From an uncultured Verrucomicrobia subdivision 3 bacterium (GTDB taxonomy: Bacteria > Verrucomicrobiota > Verrucomicrobiia > Limisphaerales > UBA11358): a stretch of DNA of 64,000 nucleotides. The stretch lies in the NCBI GenBank assembly GCA_903865745.1, contig CAIPKV010000062.1:1-64000 (forward strand), in the 5' to 3' direction. Made by a program: the position numbers and the translations under genes. The notes under the pieces were generated by a model, which had not been told where the DNA came from, did not search any database, and saw only the letters and a list, made by a program, of their open reading frames with translations. Of the stretch, positions 8,667 to 16,859 are shown piece by piece (position 1 is the first letter of the stretch; each line of letters starts with the position of its first letter).

Positions 8667-9947
8667 TCAGGCGCGGATTTGTCCGGTGCCGATGCCGAGC
8701 CATTTGTAGCTGGTCAATTCATCCAAGCCCATCGGGCCACGCGCGCCAATCTTGTCGGTGCTGATGCCAATCTCCGCGCCCATGCCGAACTCACCGCCGT
8801 CAGTGAAGCGCGTGCTGGCGTTCCAATACACCGCCGCCGAATCCACCTCGGCGAGGAACTGCTGCGCGTGCGTCTCATTCTTCGTGACGATGCTGTCCGA
8901 GTGCGCCGAGCCGTAAAAATTAATATGGTCGATCGCCGCGCGCACGCCCTCCACCACGCGCACATTCAGGATGTAATCGTTATACTCCGTGAAATAATCC
9001 TGCTCGGTAGCCGACTTAAGCCGCAGTTGAGGGTTGAGCGTTGAAAGTTGAGAGAAAGCAACCGCGTCGCAGCGTAGCTCGACTTTTTTATCAGCGAGTC
9101 GCTGCGCCATCGGCGGCAGAAACTTTTCCGCCACCGCCTGGTCCACGAGCAACGTCTCCGCCGCGTTGCAGACGCCGGGGCGCTGCACCTTGGCGTTCAG
9201 CACAATCTCCTCGGCCATCTTCAAATCCGCGTCGGCATCCACGAAGACGTGGCAGACGCCCTTGTAATGTTTGATGACCGGCACCTTCGAGCAGTCGGCC
9301 ACGGCGCGGATGAGGCTCTCGCCACCGCGCGGCATGCAGAGGTCAACGTATTGCGTGAGCGACAGCAAAATCGGTATCGCCTCGCGGTCGGGCGTGGGCA
9401 CCACCTGAATCGCGTGTTCGGGAAAGCCCTGGCAGGCGGCCTTGCCGGCGTCAATCATCACCCGGGCAATAATCTGATTGGAGTTCAACGCCTCCTTGCC
9501 GCCGCGCAGAATCGTCGCGTTGCCAGATTTGAAACACAGGCTCGCGGCATCCGCCGTCACATTCGGGCGCGATTCGTAAATGATGACCACCACGCCAATC
9601 GGCGTGGAAATCTTTTGCAGCTTGAGGCCGTTCGGGCGAAGGCGCTCGTCGAGAATCCGTCCCACCGGATCCGGCAGCGCCGCGACTTCGCGCAAACCTT
9701 TCGCCATGCCGGAAATTCTTTTGTCATCCAGCTTGAGCCGGTCGAGCATCGCGGACGAGAGGCCGTGGCTCGCGCCAAATTCCATGTCCAGCGCGTTGGC
9801 GGACTTGATGGCGTCGGCGTTTTGCTCCAACGCGGTGGCCATCGCGAGCAGGCAGGCGTTTTTCTCCGCCGTCGTGAGCTTCGCGAGTTCGCGCGACGCG
9901 GCCTTGGCCTGCTTGGCCAACCGCGTCATCTGTTCCGTCAAATTCAT
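8667..9947 (-). CDS. proA: Gamma-glutamyl phosphate reductase ProA
   Basis: A 426-residue NADPH-dependent reductase of the aldehyde-dehydrogenase superfamily, the second step of proline synthesis (gamma-glutamyl phosphate to glutamate semialdehyde). The segments PIGVVVIIYESRPNVTADAA (117-136) and SGNATILRGGKEA (141-153) are diagnostic; the catalytic cysteine is Cys260 in QRPGVCNAAETLL. The ATG at 9947 was chosen over a longer frame reaching 10004 because homology starts at MNLTEQ. Unusual: residues about 298-310 (FSQLSTLNPQLRL) are encoded by a four-unit heptamer repeat inserted in a normally variable surface region. No proB is visible in the window. Confidence 0.95.
   Translation of the reverse strand: MNLTEQMTRLAKQAKAASRELAKLTTAEKNACLLAMATALEQNADAIKSANALDMEFGASHGLSSAMLDRLKLDDKRISGMAKGLREVAALPDPVGRILDERLRPNGLKLQKISTPIGVVVIIYESRPNVTADAASLCFKSGNATILRGGKEALNSNQIIARVMIDAGKAACQGFPEHAIQVVPTPDREAIPILLSLTQYVDLCMPRGGESLIRAVADCSKVPVIKHYKGVCHVFVDADADLKMAEEIVLNAKVQRPGVCNAAETLLVDQAVAEKFLPPMAQRLADKKVELRCDAVAFSQLSTLNPQLRLKSATEQDYFTEYNDYILNVRVVEGVRAAIDHINFYGSAHSDSIVTKNETHAQQFLAEVDSAAVYWNASTRFTDGGEFGMGAEIGISTDKIGARGPMGLDELTSYKWLGIGTGQIRA
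9026..9053. repeat. Four-unit heptamer array inside proA
   Basis: Four tandem 7-bp units (consensus GTTGARN on the plus strand) run for exactly 28 bases. They fall within the coding sequence and are translated in the frame that reads QLSTLNPQL. Arrays with the same four-unit heptamer layout occur elsewhere in the window, mostly between genes. Confidence 0.85.
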
Positions 9948-10022
9948 GGACGTCAAATTAACTGAATTACCCTGGAAGTCAAAAATCGGCATCGCCGCGC
10001 GCAACCACCCGCCGCACCCACG

Positions 10023-10697
10023 TCACTTCAAATTCATGTTGCCGCCGAGTACCGTTGTGAAGAAATCTCCGCCGCGCAGCGCCACCAGCACCGCCAGACC
10101 GGCGAGGTCGGCGGGCGTCTTCACATTTTTCATCACCAGATTATCAATGCCGATTTTCTGCGTGCGATTGTTACTGGGATTCTTCAAATCAATAAACCGC
10201 GCCGTGCCGACCGACACGTTCAGCGCATCGATGCCCTGAAAATCCAGCCCCGTCCGCTGCTTGAACTCTTTTAGCTGCTGGCTGTTCCCGCCCGCCGGGC
10301 TTTTGGTCGGCAGCGCGACGCCGAGCGCGAAGAGGTTCGTCTGGCCGGCCTCATTGCGCACGATATCGAGTTCGCCGAGATTGAAGCGCATGAGCGTGAG
10401 ATGAATTTTATTTTTCACCAGCGCGTCGCGGTCGTACTCCACATGAATTTCCGGAATGTTGAGAAACGGCGTGCCCCCGAACGCGGGCGGATTATAGATT
10501 TTAAAATCTGTGATCGTGATGACCGGCTCAATCAAGCCGAGATGAAACTTCCCAATCTCCGCGTCCATGCCCGTCTGCGCGCGAATCCGGTTTTCCGCCA
10601 CCACGCGCAGAATGGTATCCAGCGACAACAACAACCCCACCGCCAGCACCACAAGCAGCAGCACCAATACGAAGAACCATTTTAGAATTCGTTTCAT
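10023..10697 (-). CDS. AsmA-like membrane-anchored protein
   Basis: A 224-residue protein with one strong N-terminal membrane segment (residues 5-27) followed by a periplasmic-type beta-rich region. The arrangement MKRILKW, hydrophobic helix, then AENRIRAQTGMDAEIGKFHLG and strands such as ITDFKIYNPPAF is that of the N-terminal part of AsmA/YdbH-type proteins, which in other bacteria affect the outer membrane and lipid transport. It is much shorter than full AsmA (about 600 residues) but has a proper stop. The ATG at 10697 is immediately preceded by a heptamer-repeat hairpin (10705-10790). The exact role is unknown. Confidence 0.7.
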   Translation of the reverse strand: MKRILKWFFVLVLLLVVLAVGLLLSLDTILRVVAENRIRAQTGMDAEIGKFHLGLIEPVITITDFKIYNPPAFGGTPFLNIPEIHVEYDRDALVKNKIHLTLMRFNLGELDIVRNEAGQTNLFALGVALPTKSPAGGNSQQLKEFKQRTGLDFQGIDALNVSVGTARFIDLKNPSNNRTQKIGIDNLVMKNVKTPADLAGLAVLVALRGGDFFTTVLGGNMNLK

Positions 10698-10704
10698 CCA
10701 GTTA

Positions 10705-10790
10705 TTTTCGATTTACGATCTACGATTTACGAGCGGCCATCGTGACACGGCCATTGTTTAAATCGTAAATCCAAAATCGTAAATCGTAAA
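10705..10790. repeat. Inverted pair of four-unit heptamer arrays (hairpin element)
   Basis: The left arm at 10705-10732 is four units of consensus TTTACGA. The right arm at 10763-10790 is four units of the reverse complement, consensus TCGTAAA. Each arm is exactly 28 bases, separated by a 30-base loop. The element fills the gap between two minus-strand genes; its right end abuts the stop codon of the gene at 10791, and the ATG of the next gene is 8 bases beyond its left end. It could fold into a long imperfect stem in DNA or RNA. Confidence 0.85.
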
Positions 10791-11399
10791 TCACTCACCC
10801 ACATCTTCCGGGCGCACTTCCAGGCATTCATCCTGGTCCTCCCAGATGACCGCCGCGTAGCTATCCAGCAACTTCGGCGCGAGTTCGGCGCCGGCGATGG
10901 CCAGCAGCTTTTCCGCCGAGAGCGCCGCGTTCTCGTAGGCGGCATCGTAGTTGCCGATGCGCTTGCGCTGGCGATCATCCCAATGCGCCACGGCATGGAC
11001 CGGCTCATAATTCTTCGCCCACGGTTCGAGGACTTCGCGCAATTCCGCCGGCAACTCATCGAACGGCACCAGCACCTCATTGCAATGCTGGCAGATCAAA
11101 CCCTCCGTGCGGACATCGCGGGTGAGCAGCGGGAGGAACGGCGCGCGACAGCAAGCCGAGGCGGCGTAGGCGGCGGGCGGAGTGGCGAGGCGCTTGTGCC
11201 AGATTTGCCGGCCATGCGCGACTTGGGCGGCGAGGCGATACGCGCCGACGAGCGGATGCGACAGGCGCCACGCGCGCCCTTCCAGCTGGCCGAGCGTCTG
11301 GGCGAGCCAGCGGCCGAGCGTGAGATCATCCCACTCCGCGAAGGCGCGGCCGTATTCCGTCCACAACGAATCGAGCGGCGAATTGGCGGGCATATCCAT
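10791..11399 (-). CDS. Hypothetical protein with a possible zinc ribbon
   Basis: A 202-residue soluble protein of unknown function. A cysteine pair at ACCRAPF and a CQHC motif in ICQHCNEVLVPF, about 27 residues apart, could form a zinc ribbon. The N-terminal half is rich in Trp and Leu (LGRWLAQTLGQLEGRAWRLS). The ATG at 11399 is chosen; a TTG 48 bases upstream (11447) is an alternative in the same frame. The stop codon adjoins the right arm of the heptamer hairpin, and the 21-bp tandem array begins about 100 bases upstream of the start. No function is assigned. Confidence 0.65.
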   Translation of the reverse strand: MDMPANSPLDSLWTEYGRAFAEWDDLTLGRWLAQTLGQLEGRAWRLSHPLVGAYRLAAQVAHGRQIWHKRLATPPAAYAASACCRAPFLPLLTRDVRTEGLICQHCNEVLVPFDELPAELREVLEPWAKNYEPVHAVAHWDDRQRKRIGNYDAAYENAALSAEKLLAIAGAELAPKLLDSYAAVIWEDQDECLEVRPEDVGE

Positions 11400-11505
11400 C
11401 CGAGCAGTCTGGCGCGGAGGCGCGGATTTGTCGAGTGGCGTTGGCAAAGTCTTCCGTTCAGGCGCGCACCGGCGTATTTCTCCCGCGTCCCAATCTTTTT
11501 GCTGA

Positions 11506-11778
11506 GGAAAAATCCCATATTCATGCTGAAAAATCTCTCGGACTTACGGAAGTAAAACATTTTTATACGGATAAATTTCATTTTCTTCCGGAATATTCCC
11601 TTATTTATACGGAAGAATGTCGGGGACTTCCGCATAAATAGCATTTTTACGCGGAAGAAAATCGCGCATTTCCGGACAAATTTCATTTTATTGCGGATAA
11701 ATCCCATTTTCTTCCGTATGAAAATTGTATTTGTGCGGAAGAATCTCATATTTATCCGGAAGAAAATCATTTTATTCC
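11506..11778. repeat. 21-bp tandem repeat array, 13 units, AT-rich
   Basis: Thirteen consecutive degenerate units of exactly 21 bp, starting mostly with GGAAGAA or GGATAAA and carrying a central CATTTT. Units ending TTCC tend to alternate with units ending TAC or TGC, hinting at a 42-bp higher-order unit. It lies between the zinc-ribbon-like gene and the carbonic anhydrase gene, both on the minus strand. Because 21 is a multiple of three, several reading frames stay open and read as 7-residue repeats (for example KKMGFIR on the minus strand). I do not treat those frames as a gene. Confidence 0.9.
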
Positions 11779-11960
11779 CGCCAAAAAACGTGGTTTTGTC
11801 CTGTCTTGGGACATATTTAACCCTAAAAAACAGTTTTACCGGTTTGGGACCCCTTTTTAGGCGCATTCCCGGTAAATCGTTCGCCGGGGCTTAAACCCGA
11901 TGGCTGTGAGATTTTTTAGCCGGGCTTAGCGCTTTCAAGTCTTGGCAACTTGGCGTTAAA

Positions 11961-12515
11961 TCATGTCGCCAGCGGTGCACCCACATTGAGGCCGTGCTTT
12001 AGGCAATACGCGCCGTTGTCCACATACTTCTGCGCCCACCATTTTAAACCGGCACGCTCTTCCTTGGTCAGCTGGCGCACCACCTTCGCCGGCGCACCCA
12101 GCACGAGGGAGCCGGGCGGGATTTTAACCCCCTGCGTCACCAGCGCCTTCGCGCCGATGATGGATTGTTTGCCAATGACCGCCCCATCCAATATCACCGC
12201 GCCCATGCCCACGAGCACTTCGTCGCCAATGGTGCACGCATGCACAATGGCGCTGTGGCCGATGGTCACCCAGTTGCCCACCACGCACGGATGCTTGTCC
12301 GCGAGGTGCAGCACGGCGTTGTCCTGCACGTTGGCATGGTGCCCGACGACGATGCGGTTGATGTCGCCGCGCAGCACCGCGCCATACCAGACGCTGCTGT
12401 GCGCGCCGAGCGTCACGTCGCCGAGGACCACGGCGGTCTTGGCGAGATAAACGTTCCGCCCAAGCTTGGGCGAGCGGCGGAGGAATTTTTCGAGCTGCGG
12501 CGCGAGTGCATTCAT
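11961..12515 (-). CDS. Gamma-class carbonic anhydrase-like hexapeptide protein
   Basis: A 184-residue left-handed beta-helix protein of the YrdA/PaaY/Cam group. Hexapeptide repeats run through about residues 15-145, and the zinc ligands of gamma-carbonic anhydrases are in place: His70 (NAVLH), His87 and His92 (IGHSAIVHAC). Active trimers hydrate CO2, although many members of this group have unknown or other activities. The C-terminal helix (LTKEERAGLKWWAQKYVDN) packs against the barrel in relatives. The ATG at 12515 is 10 bases from the left end of an octamer-repeat palindrome. Function as carbonic anhydrase is likely but not shown. Confidence 0.88.
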   Translation of the reverse strand: MNALAPQLEKFLRRSPKLGRNVYLAKTAVVLGDVTLGAHSSVWYGAVLRGDINRIVVGHHANVQDNAVLHLADKHPCVVGNWVTIGHSAIVHACTIGDEVLVGMGAVILDGAVIGKQSIIGAKALVTQGVKIPPGSLVLGAPAKVVRQLTKEERAGLKWWAQKYVDNGAYCLKHGLNVGAPLAT

Positions 12516-12524
12516 GAGGGGGAA

Positions 12525-12642
12525 TTTAACGCAAAGACGCTAAGCAGCAAAGTCGCAAAGGGAACTTGACAAAAACCAACGGGAGCCGTCAGCCTAGAAC
12601 CCAAAGCCTCGCGTCTTGGCACCTTGGCGTCTTTGCGTTAAA
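12525..12642. repeat. Inverted pair of four-unit octamer arrays
   Basis: The left arm is TTTAA followed by four octamers of consensus CGCAAAGA (12530-12561). The right arm is four reverse-complement octamers, consensus TCTTTGCG/CCTTGGCG (12606-12637), followed by TTAAA. The arms are 32 bases each with a 44-base loop. The element lies between the divergent carbonic anhydrase and metallo-beta-lactamase-fold genes and may contain part of their promoters. Confidence 0.85.
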
Positions 12643-12710
12643 AACTCTTCAGCGTGGCGTCGCATTTTCAAATTGGTCGGATGCGCGACCAGTGCTAGAG
12701 TCACGCCGTT

Positions 12711-13640
12711 GTGACGAAACCTGTTTCGAGCCGTCCTGTGCCGCCGCGCCGCAAGCTGCCGCGCTCGTTCAAGGATTTGACGCCGGCGAAGCATTTCAAC
12801 CCGCGCACGTTTTTTCAGGAAATGATCTGGAAGGGCTGGCTCACCAAACGCACGGGCACGCATCGGCCGCCGATTTTTCCCAAATTAAAACGCCGGCAGG
12901 TGGCCATTACGTGGATTGGGCACGCGTCGTTCCTCATTCAATTCACCGACCTGAATGTGCTGGTGGACCCGAACTTCGCCAACTGGCTGTTCCTCATGAA
13001 ACGGCTCAAGCGCGCCGGCCTGCGCCTCGGCGATCTGCCGCCAATCGATGTGGTGCTGCTGACGCACGCGCACTTCGACCATTTCCATAAGCCGACGCTG
13101 CGGCGGTTGCCGTCCACCAAGATCGGCGTGATGCCGTGGGGCGTGGGCGACCTCGCCAAAAATCTCGGCTTCGCGCGTGTGGTGGAGCTGGATTGGTGGG
13201 AAAGCTTTTCGCAGGGCGATTGGAAGGTGACGTTCACGCCGAGCCAACATTGGGGCGCGCGGACCTTGCACGATCAGCATCGCGGCTACGGCGGCTTCGT
13301 GCTGGAACATCAGGGCCGGAAAATCTATCACTGCGGCGACAGCGCGTACTTCGACGGCTTTAAGGAGATCGGCGAGAAGCTGCGCCCGGAAATCGCGCTG
13401 CTGCCCATCGGCGCGTATCATCCGGAAAGTTTCCGCAAGGTGCACATGGGGCCGGATGAGGCGGTGCGGGCGTTTCAGGATTTGCGCGCGAAAGTTTTTG
13501 TGCCGATGCATTTCGGGACGTTCAAGCTGTCGTTTGAGGCGATGGATGAGCCGCTGCGCTGGCTGAAGGAAATTACGGCGCAACAGAAACTGACGGCGCG
13601 CTTGAAAATTCTCGACGAAGGCGTGCCGAAGGTGTTTTGA
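12711..13640 (+). CDS. Metallo-beta-lactamase-fold hydrolase (NAPE-PLD/UlaG-like)
   Basis: A 309-residue metal-dependent hydrolase. The motif LLTHAHFDHFH carries the metal ligands His119, His121, Asp123 and His124; later ligands are in SQHWGAR, YHCGDSAYFDG and VPMHFGTF. WIGHASFLIQF plus VLVDPNF before the motif, and the SQHW element, are typical of the N-acylphosphatidylethanolamine phospholipase D-like branch. No signal peptide is seen. The GTG at 12711 is the start used. It is followed after 21 bases by a membrane protein on the same strand. The bacterial substrate is unknown; a phospholipid or a phosphodiester is possible. Confidence 0.85.
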   Translation: MTKPVSSRPVPPRRKLPRSFKDLTPAKHFNPRTFFQEMIWKGWLTKRTGTHRPPIFPKLKRRQVAITWIGHASFLIQFTDLNVLVDPNFANWLFLMKRLKRAGLRLGDLPPIDVVLLTHAHFDHFHKPTLRRLPSTKIGVMPWGVGDLAKNLGFARVVELDWWESFSQGDWKVTFTPSQHWGARTLHDQHRGYGGFVLEHQGRKIYHCGDSAYFDGFKEIGEKLRPEIALLPIGAYHPESFRKVHMGPDEAVRAFQDLRAKVFVPMHFGTFKLSFEAMDEPLRWLKEITAQQKLTARLKILDEGVPKVF

Positions 13641-13661
13641 TGGGCAAACTTATTTAGCACC

Positions 13662-15137
13662 ATGTTTGAATTTGAACTTCCGGAAAGATATCGCCATTAC
13701 ATCCCGCTCGCCGTCTGGGCCATCGTCGCGGCGGTACTGATTTTCATTCCGCTAAAGATTATTGAATGCGGTTATCTACCCGGCGATGATGCGCTGCGGC
13801 ATTGCGCCAAAGCCGTGAGCGGCAAGTCGTGGACGGATATTCTGGTGCTCAATAGTTCGTATCGGCTCGACCATAATCTCGGCTGGCATGCGCTGCTCGG
13901 CTTCATCCACCGCGCGACCGGCTGGGGCGCGGAAGGTCTTGTCATCCTGTGCGTCGTCGGCCTATTCATCGCGGCGAATGCGGCGCTGCTGCCGTGGCTG
14001 AAGCGGCCGGAGGCGTGGCTGGTCGCGCTGCTCGCCTCGATGATTGTGTCGGACTTGCCGCAGCGATTGCTGCTGGGTCGCCCGTTCGCGCTGACCATTG
14101 CGGTGCTGATGATTATTTTGTTCGTGGCCCAAAAAGCGCGACCGGACCGGAAACATTTTATTTTATTCACGGCGCTCATCACCTTCGCGATTCTTTTTCA
14201 CGGCGTCTGGTATCTGTGGGTGCTGCCGGTGGCGGCGTTTGCCTTTGCCGGGGAATTTGGCTGGGCGCTGCTGCTAGCGGGCGCGTGGCTGGCGGGTACT
14301 GCGCTAGCCGCGCTGTTGACCGGCCATCCGGCGGATTATCTATCACAGGCGGTGACCATGATGGTCGGGGCCTTCGGCCAGCACGCGACGAACCGGACGG
14401 AGGTCACGGAATTCCAGCCGTTCGCGGGTGATATTTTGGCGGTTGTCATCGTCGGCACGCTGGTGCTGCTGCGCTATGTGACCAAGCCGGACGCAGTAGC
14501 CTTCACGCGCAACCCGGCCTTCTGGCTCATGTGCGGTTGCTGGATGCTGGCGTTCCGCGTCGGCCGGTTTTGGGAAGATTGGGGCTGGCCGTCGCTGATG
14601 GTGCTGATTGTGGCGGAAATCGAATTTCTATTCCTCGCGAAGTTCACCGCCGATTCGACCAAGCGCCTGCTGCTGACACTCATCTTGGGGGCAGCCACCT
14701 TTCTCGCGGTCACGAGCGATTGGAATAGTCGTTACACAAAAAATCTGACGTGGCAGTTCCTCTCGGTGGCGGATCATCCCGAACTCGCCGGCTGGCTGCC
14801 AGACGACGGCGGTATTTTGTATGCCGCTGATATGGGAATTTTCTATCAGACCTTCTACAAAAATCCGAACGCCAACTGGCGCTACATCCTCGGCTACGAA
14901 CCGGCGCTGATGCCACCGGATGATTTTGCCACCTATCACAGCATTCAATGGAATAATGGCGATGCCAAAGCCTATCTGCCGTGGGTGGAAAAAATGAAGC
15001 CGGCCGATCGTCTTGTCATTGGCGGCAGCGGCGGCGAACGGCCAGACATTCCGCAACTGGAATGGAATTACGGTGTGAGCGGCCTCTGGATCGGGCGGTT
15101 GCCGGGCAATAACTTCCGCCTCGTGACGCCGCGCTGA
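13662..15137 (+). CDS. Polytopic membrane protein, GT-C glycosyltransferase-like
   Basis: A 491-residue protein with about ten hydrophobic segments between residues 15 and 355 and a soluble C-terminal domain of about 130 residues. The first loop after TM1 carries YLPGDDALRH, an acidic pair placed as in GT-C lipid-linked-sugar glycosyltransferases; the C-terminal part contains WLPDDGGILYAADMG. No exact family was recognised. It is probably cotranscribed with the preceding hydrolase gene. The four large membrane proteins of this window share this general layout but are not obviously close paralogs. Integral inner-membrane location is certain; a glycosyltransferase role is tentative. Confidence 0.75.
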   Translation: MFEFELPERYRHYIPLAVWAIVAAVLIFIPLKIIECGYLPGDDALRHCAKAVSGKSWTDILVLNSSYRLDHNLGWHALLGFIHRATGWGAEGLVILCVVGLFIAANAALLPWLKRPEAWLVALLASMIVSDLPQRLLLGRPFALTIAVLMIILFVAQKARPDRKHFILFTALITFAILFHGVWYLWVLPVAAFAFAGEFGWALLLAGAWLAGTALAALLTGHPADYLSQAVTMMVGAFGQHATNRTEVTEFQPFAGDILAVVIVGTLVLLRYVTKPDAVAFTRNPAFWLMCGCWMLAFRVGRFWEDWGWPSLMVLIVAEIEFLFLAKFTADSTKRLLLTLILGAATFLAVTSDWNSRYTKNLTWQFLSVADHPELAGWLPDDGGILYAADMGIFYQTFYKNPNANWRYILGYEPALMPPDDFATYHSIQWNNGDAKAYLPWVEKMKPADRLVIGGSGGERPDIPQLEWNYGVSGLWIGRLPGNNFRLVTPR

Positions 15138-15196
15138 AACCAAGATGACCGGGGACCACGGCAATCTCAGCGCAATCACTCCCGCACGAAGCACCG

Positions 15197-15850
15197 TCAG
15201 CGAAGTGACAGCGCGTCGCACTGTTTTGCGAACGCGAAATCTTTTTCCGTCAGCCCGCCAGCGTCGTGCGTGGTAAGTGCGAGCGTGACTTTGTTCCAGC
15301 GGATGTCCACGTCAGGGTGATGGTGCGCCTGCTCAGCCAGTTCGGCGACGGCGTTGACGAATTTCATCGCGGTGGGAAAATCCTTGAACCCGTATGTGCG
15401 CGAAATGATTTCGCCGCCACGTTTCCATTCAGGCAAAGTGGACAGGGCAAGAATAATTCTCGCCTCGTCCATTTTAATCTGGCCGGCGGCAAAACTTTCC
15501 AAAGAATCCAAGCTGACCCTCGCGGCCTCGCGGAATAAGCTGAAACTGGTTTGCAAAGACCAAACCCACGCCAACACGCAAATGGCCATGCCCCACAAGG
15601 CCAGCCAACCACCGGCCGCCGCCGTCTTTGGCGCGTCGTTGAACATCATCTGGTAATACCCTGCGAGATTGCGAAACGCCCAGATGCAGAACATCACAAA
15701 GCCGGCGAGGAACAAGAATAGTTGAAGAATGCCTTCGACCCAGCGACCGGCTAGCAATGTGCCGAGGCCAGGCGTACCAAGCTGGTTCAATAGCGCGGCG
15801 TTGCGCGCCTGGGTGCGACTAACTCTTTTCCGCGTTGAAGATGGTTTCAT
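15197..15850 (-). CDS. Membrane-anchored pterin-4a-carbinolamine dehydratase-like fusion
   Basis: A 217-residue two-part protein. Residues 1-110 hold two membrane helices (about 38-62 and 81-102) preceded by GTPGLGTLLAGRWVEGILQ, which recalls TM2-type membrane domains. Residues about 135-212 are a pterin-4a-carbinolamine dehydratase domain: LPEWKR, the FVNAVAELAEQAHHHPDVDIRW signature with His176-His178 and Pro179, and VTLALTTHDAGGLTEKDFAFA. Stand-alone family members are soluble and about 100 residues long. The ATG at 15850 overlaps the end of the upstream GYF gene by 32 bases, so they are probably translationally linked. Whether the enzyme acts in pterin recycling or is a repurposed binding domain is open. 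Confidence 0.82.
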   Translation of the reverse strand: MKPSSTRKRVSRTQARNAALLNQLGTPGLGTLLAGRWVEGILQLFLFLAGFVMFCIWAFRNLAGYYQMMFNDAPKTAAAGGWLALWGMAICVLAWVWSLQTSFSLFREAARVSLDSLESFAAGQIKMDEARIILALSTLPEWKRGGEIISRTYGFKDFPTAMKFVNAVAELAEQAHHHPDVDIRWNKVTLALTTHDAGGLTEKDFAFAKQCDALSLR

Positions 15851-16796
15851 ACGCAATCATCAACGCCGCAAACCCGACGGGAACCGAGAGCAGGATGCCA
15901 ACGCAGCACATACAAAACCCCGCGACGTTTAGCAGCGAAATCAAAATGATCAATCCAAACACCTGCCACCAATGTTTGTTCACCATCTTCCAACTCGCCT
16001 TCATCGCCGTGCCAAAATCCATCTGTTTATCTACGATGAGCGGCAGTGTAAATTTCCAACAGACCGACAGGTAGGTCGCCGGAATCGCACAGACCAGCGC
16101 CACCGGCAGGGTCGCAAATAAAACGGACTTCAGCGCATCAATGGTAGCCGGATCCAGCGGGTTCCCAGGATGAATATGCTGCAATTGCCCCACGAGCGGA
16201 ATTAATTTGATAATGAACATTACAATGAACGGTAGCATGCACAGCCCGACCAGTAAGCCGGTCACTAGCACACCTAGAAACAACTGGCCAAAGGCGCGCC
16301 GGAAGCCGGAAAAAATGTCGCCAATCTCCGCTGGCTGACCCCGGTTCACCCGGATGAAAAGATAAAATATACCACCCATCAGCGGCCCGGAGCAGATGAA
16401 GTTTGCAATTGAAAATAACGGGCCGATGACCGGAACGCTGGCCAGCCCGCCAATCGCCCCCTCAATCAGAAAATAAAGCAGCACACCTACAAACAGCAGG
16501 CCTAGATTATTTTTCACCAGCTCCCAGCCGCGCGCGATGCAGCCGCCAAGGTCGAGCTCATAATCGCGTTCCGCAAAATCGGCGGCCGATACGAGCGGTG
16601 CAATCGTTACGGGCGGCTGGGCATAGGTATCCGCAAATTCCGGAAACTGGGCGAGCGGGCGGAATTCCGTGTCACCTTCGCCTTTCGCCAGTGACTGCGC
16701 ATTAAGCCGACCCTCGCCGATCCATTTGCGCACTTCCTCGTCTGTGACCGGGCCGTATTCCTTGCCGTCGCCGCCGATGATGAGATAGTTGGCCAT
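15819..16796 (-). CDS. GYF_2-domain multi-pass membrane protein
   Basis: A 325-residue protein with an N-terminal GYF_2 (DUF4339-like) domain (residues about 2-50, YLIIGGDGKEYGPVTDEEVRKW). An acidic linker follows, then a membrane domain with about six hydrophobic segments (residues about 95-320) like those of bacterial DUF975/YciC-type proteins. The GYF_2 module is common in Verrucomicrobiota and Planctomycetes membrane proteins and is thought to bind proline-rich peptides. Its 3' end overlaps the start of the pterin dehydratase fusion. Function is unknown; a shared membrane complex with the downstream product is a possible inference. Confidence 0.8.
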   Translation of the reverse strand: MANYLIIGGDGKEYGPVTDEEVRKWIGEGRLNAQSLAKGEGDTEFRPLAQFPEFADTYAQPPVTIAPLVSAADFAERDYELDLGGCIARGWELVKNNLGLLFVGVLLYFLIEGAIGGLASVPVIGPLFSIANFICSGPLMGGIFYLFIRVNRGQPAEIGDIFSGFRRAFGQLFLGVLVTGLLVGLCMLPFIVMFIIKLIPLVGQLQHIHPGNPLDPATIDALKSVLFATLPVALVCAIPATYLSVCWKFTLPLIVDKQMDFGTAMKASWKMVNKHWWQVFGLIILISLLNVAGFCMCCVGILLSVPVGFAALMIAYETIFNAEKS

Positions 16797-16859
16797 ATTT
16801 GCTCCTGTTTGCTGTTGTTTCTAATTCATTGCCGCCAACGAAGCAAGCCGCTTTGCCAT

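Noticed and set aside
11822-11861. CCTAAAAA and TTTTTAGG as an intrinsic terminator after the carbonic anhydrase gene
   Set aside because: The stem is AT-rich with a 24-base loop and no clear T-run after it on the relevant strand.
11096-11866. A 256-codon minus-strand frame through the AT-rich 21-bp array
   Set aside because: The open frame results from the multiple-of-three period; it runs on into the coding region of another gene in a different frame. Several frames are open in the same array.
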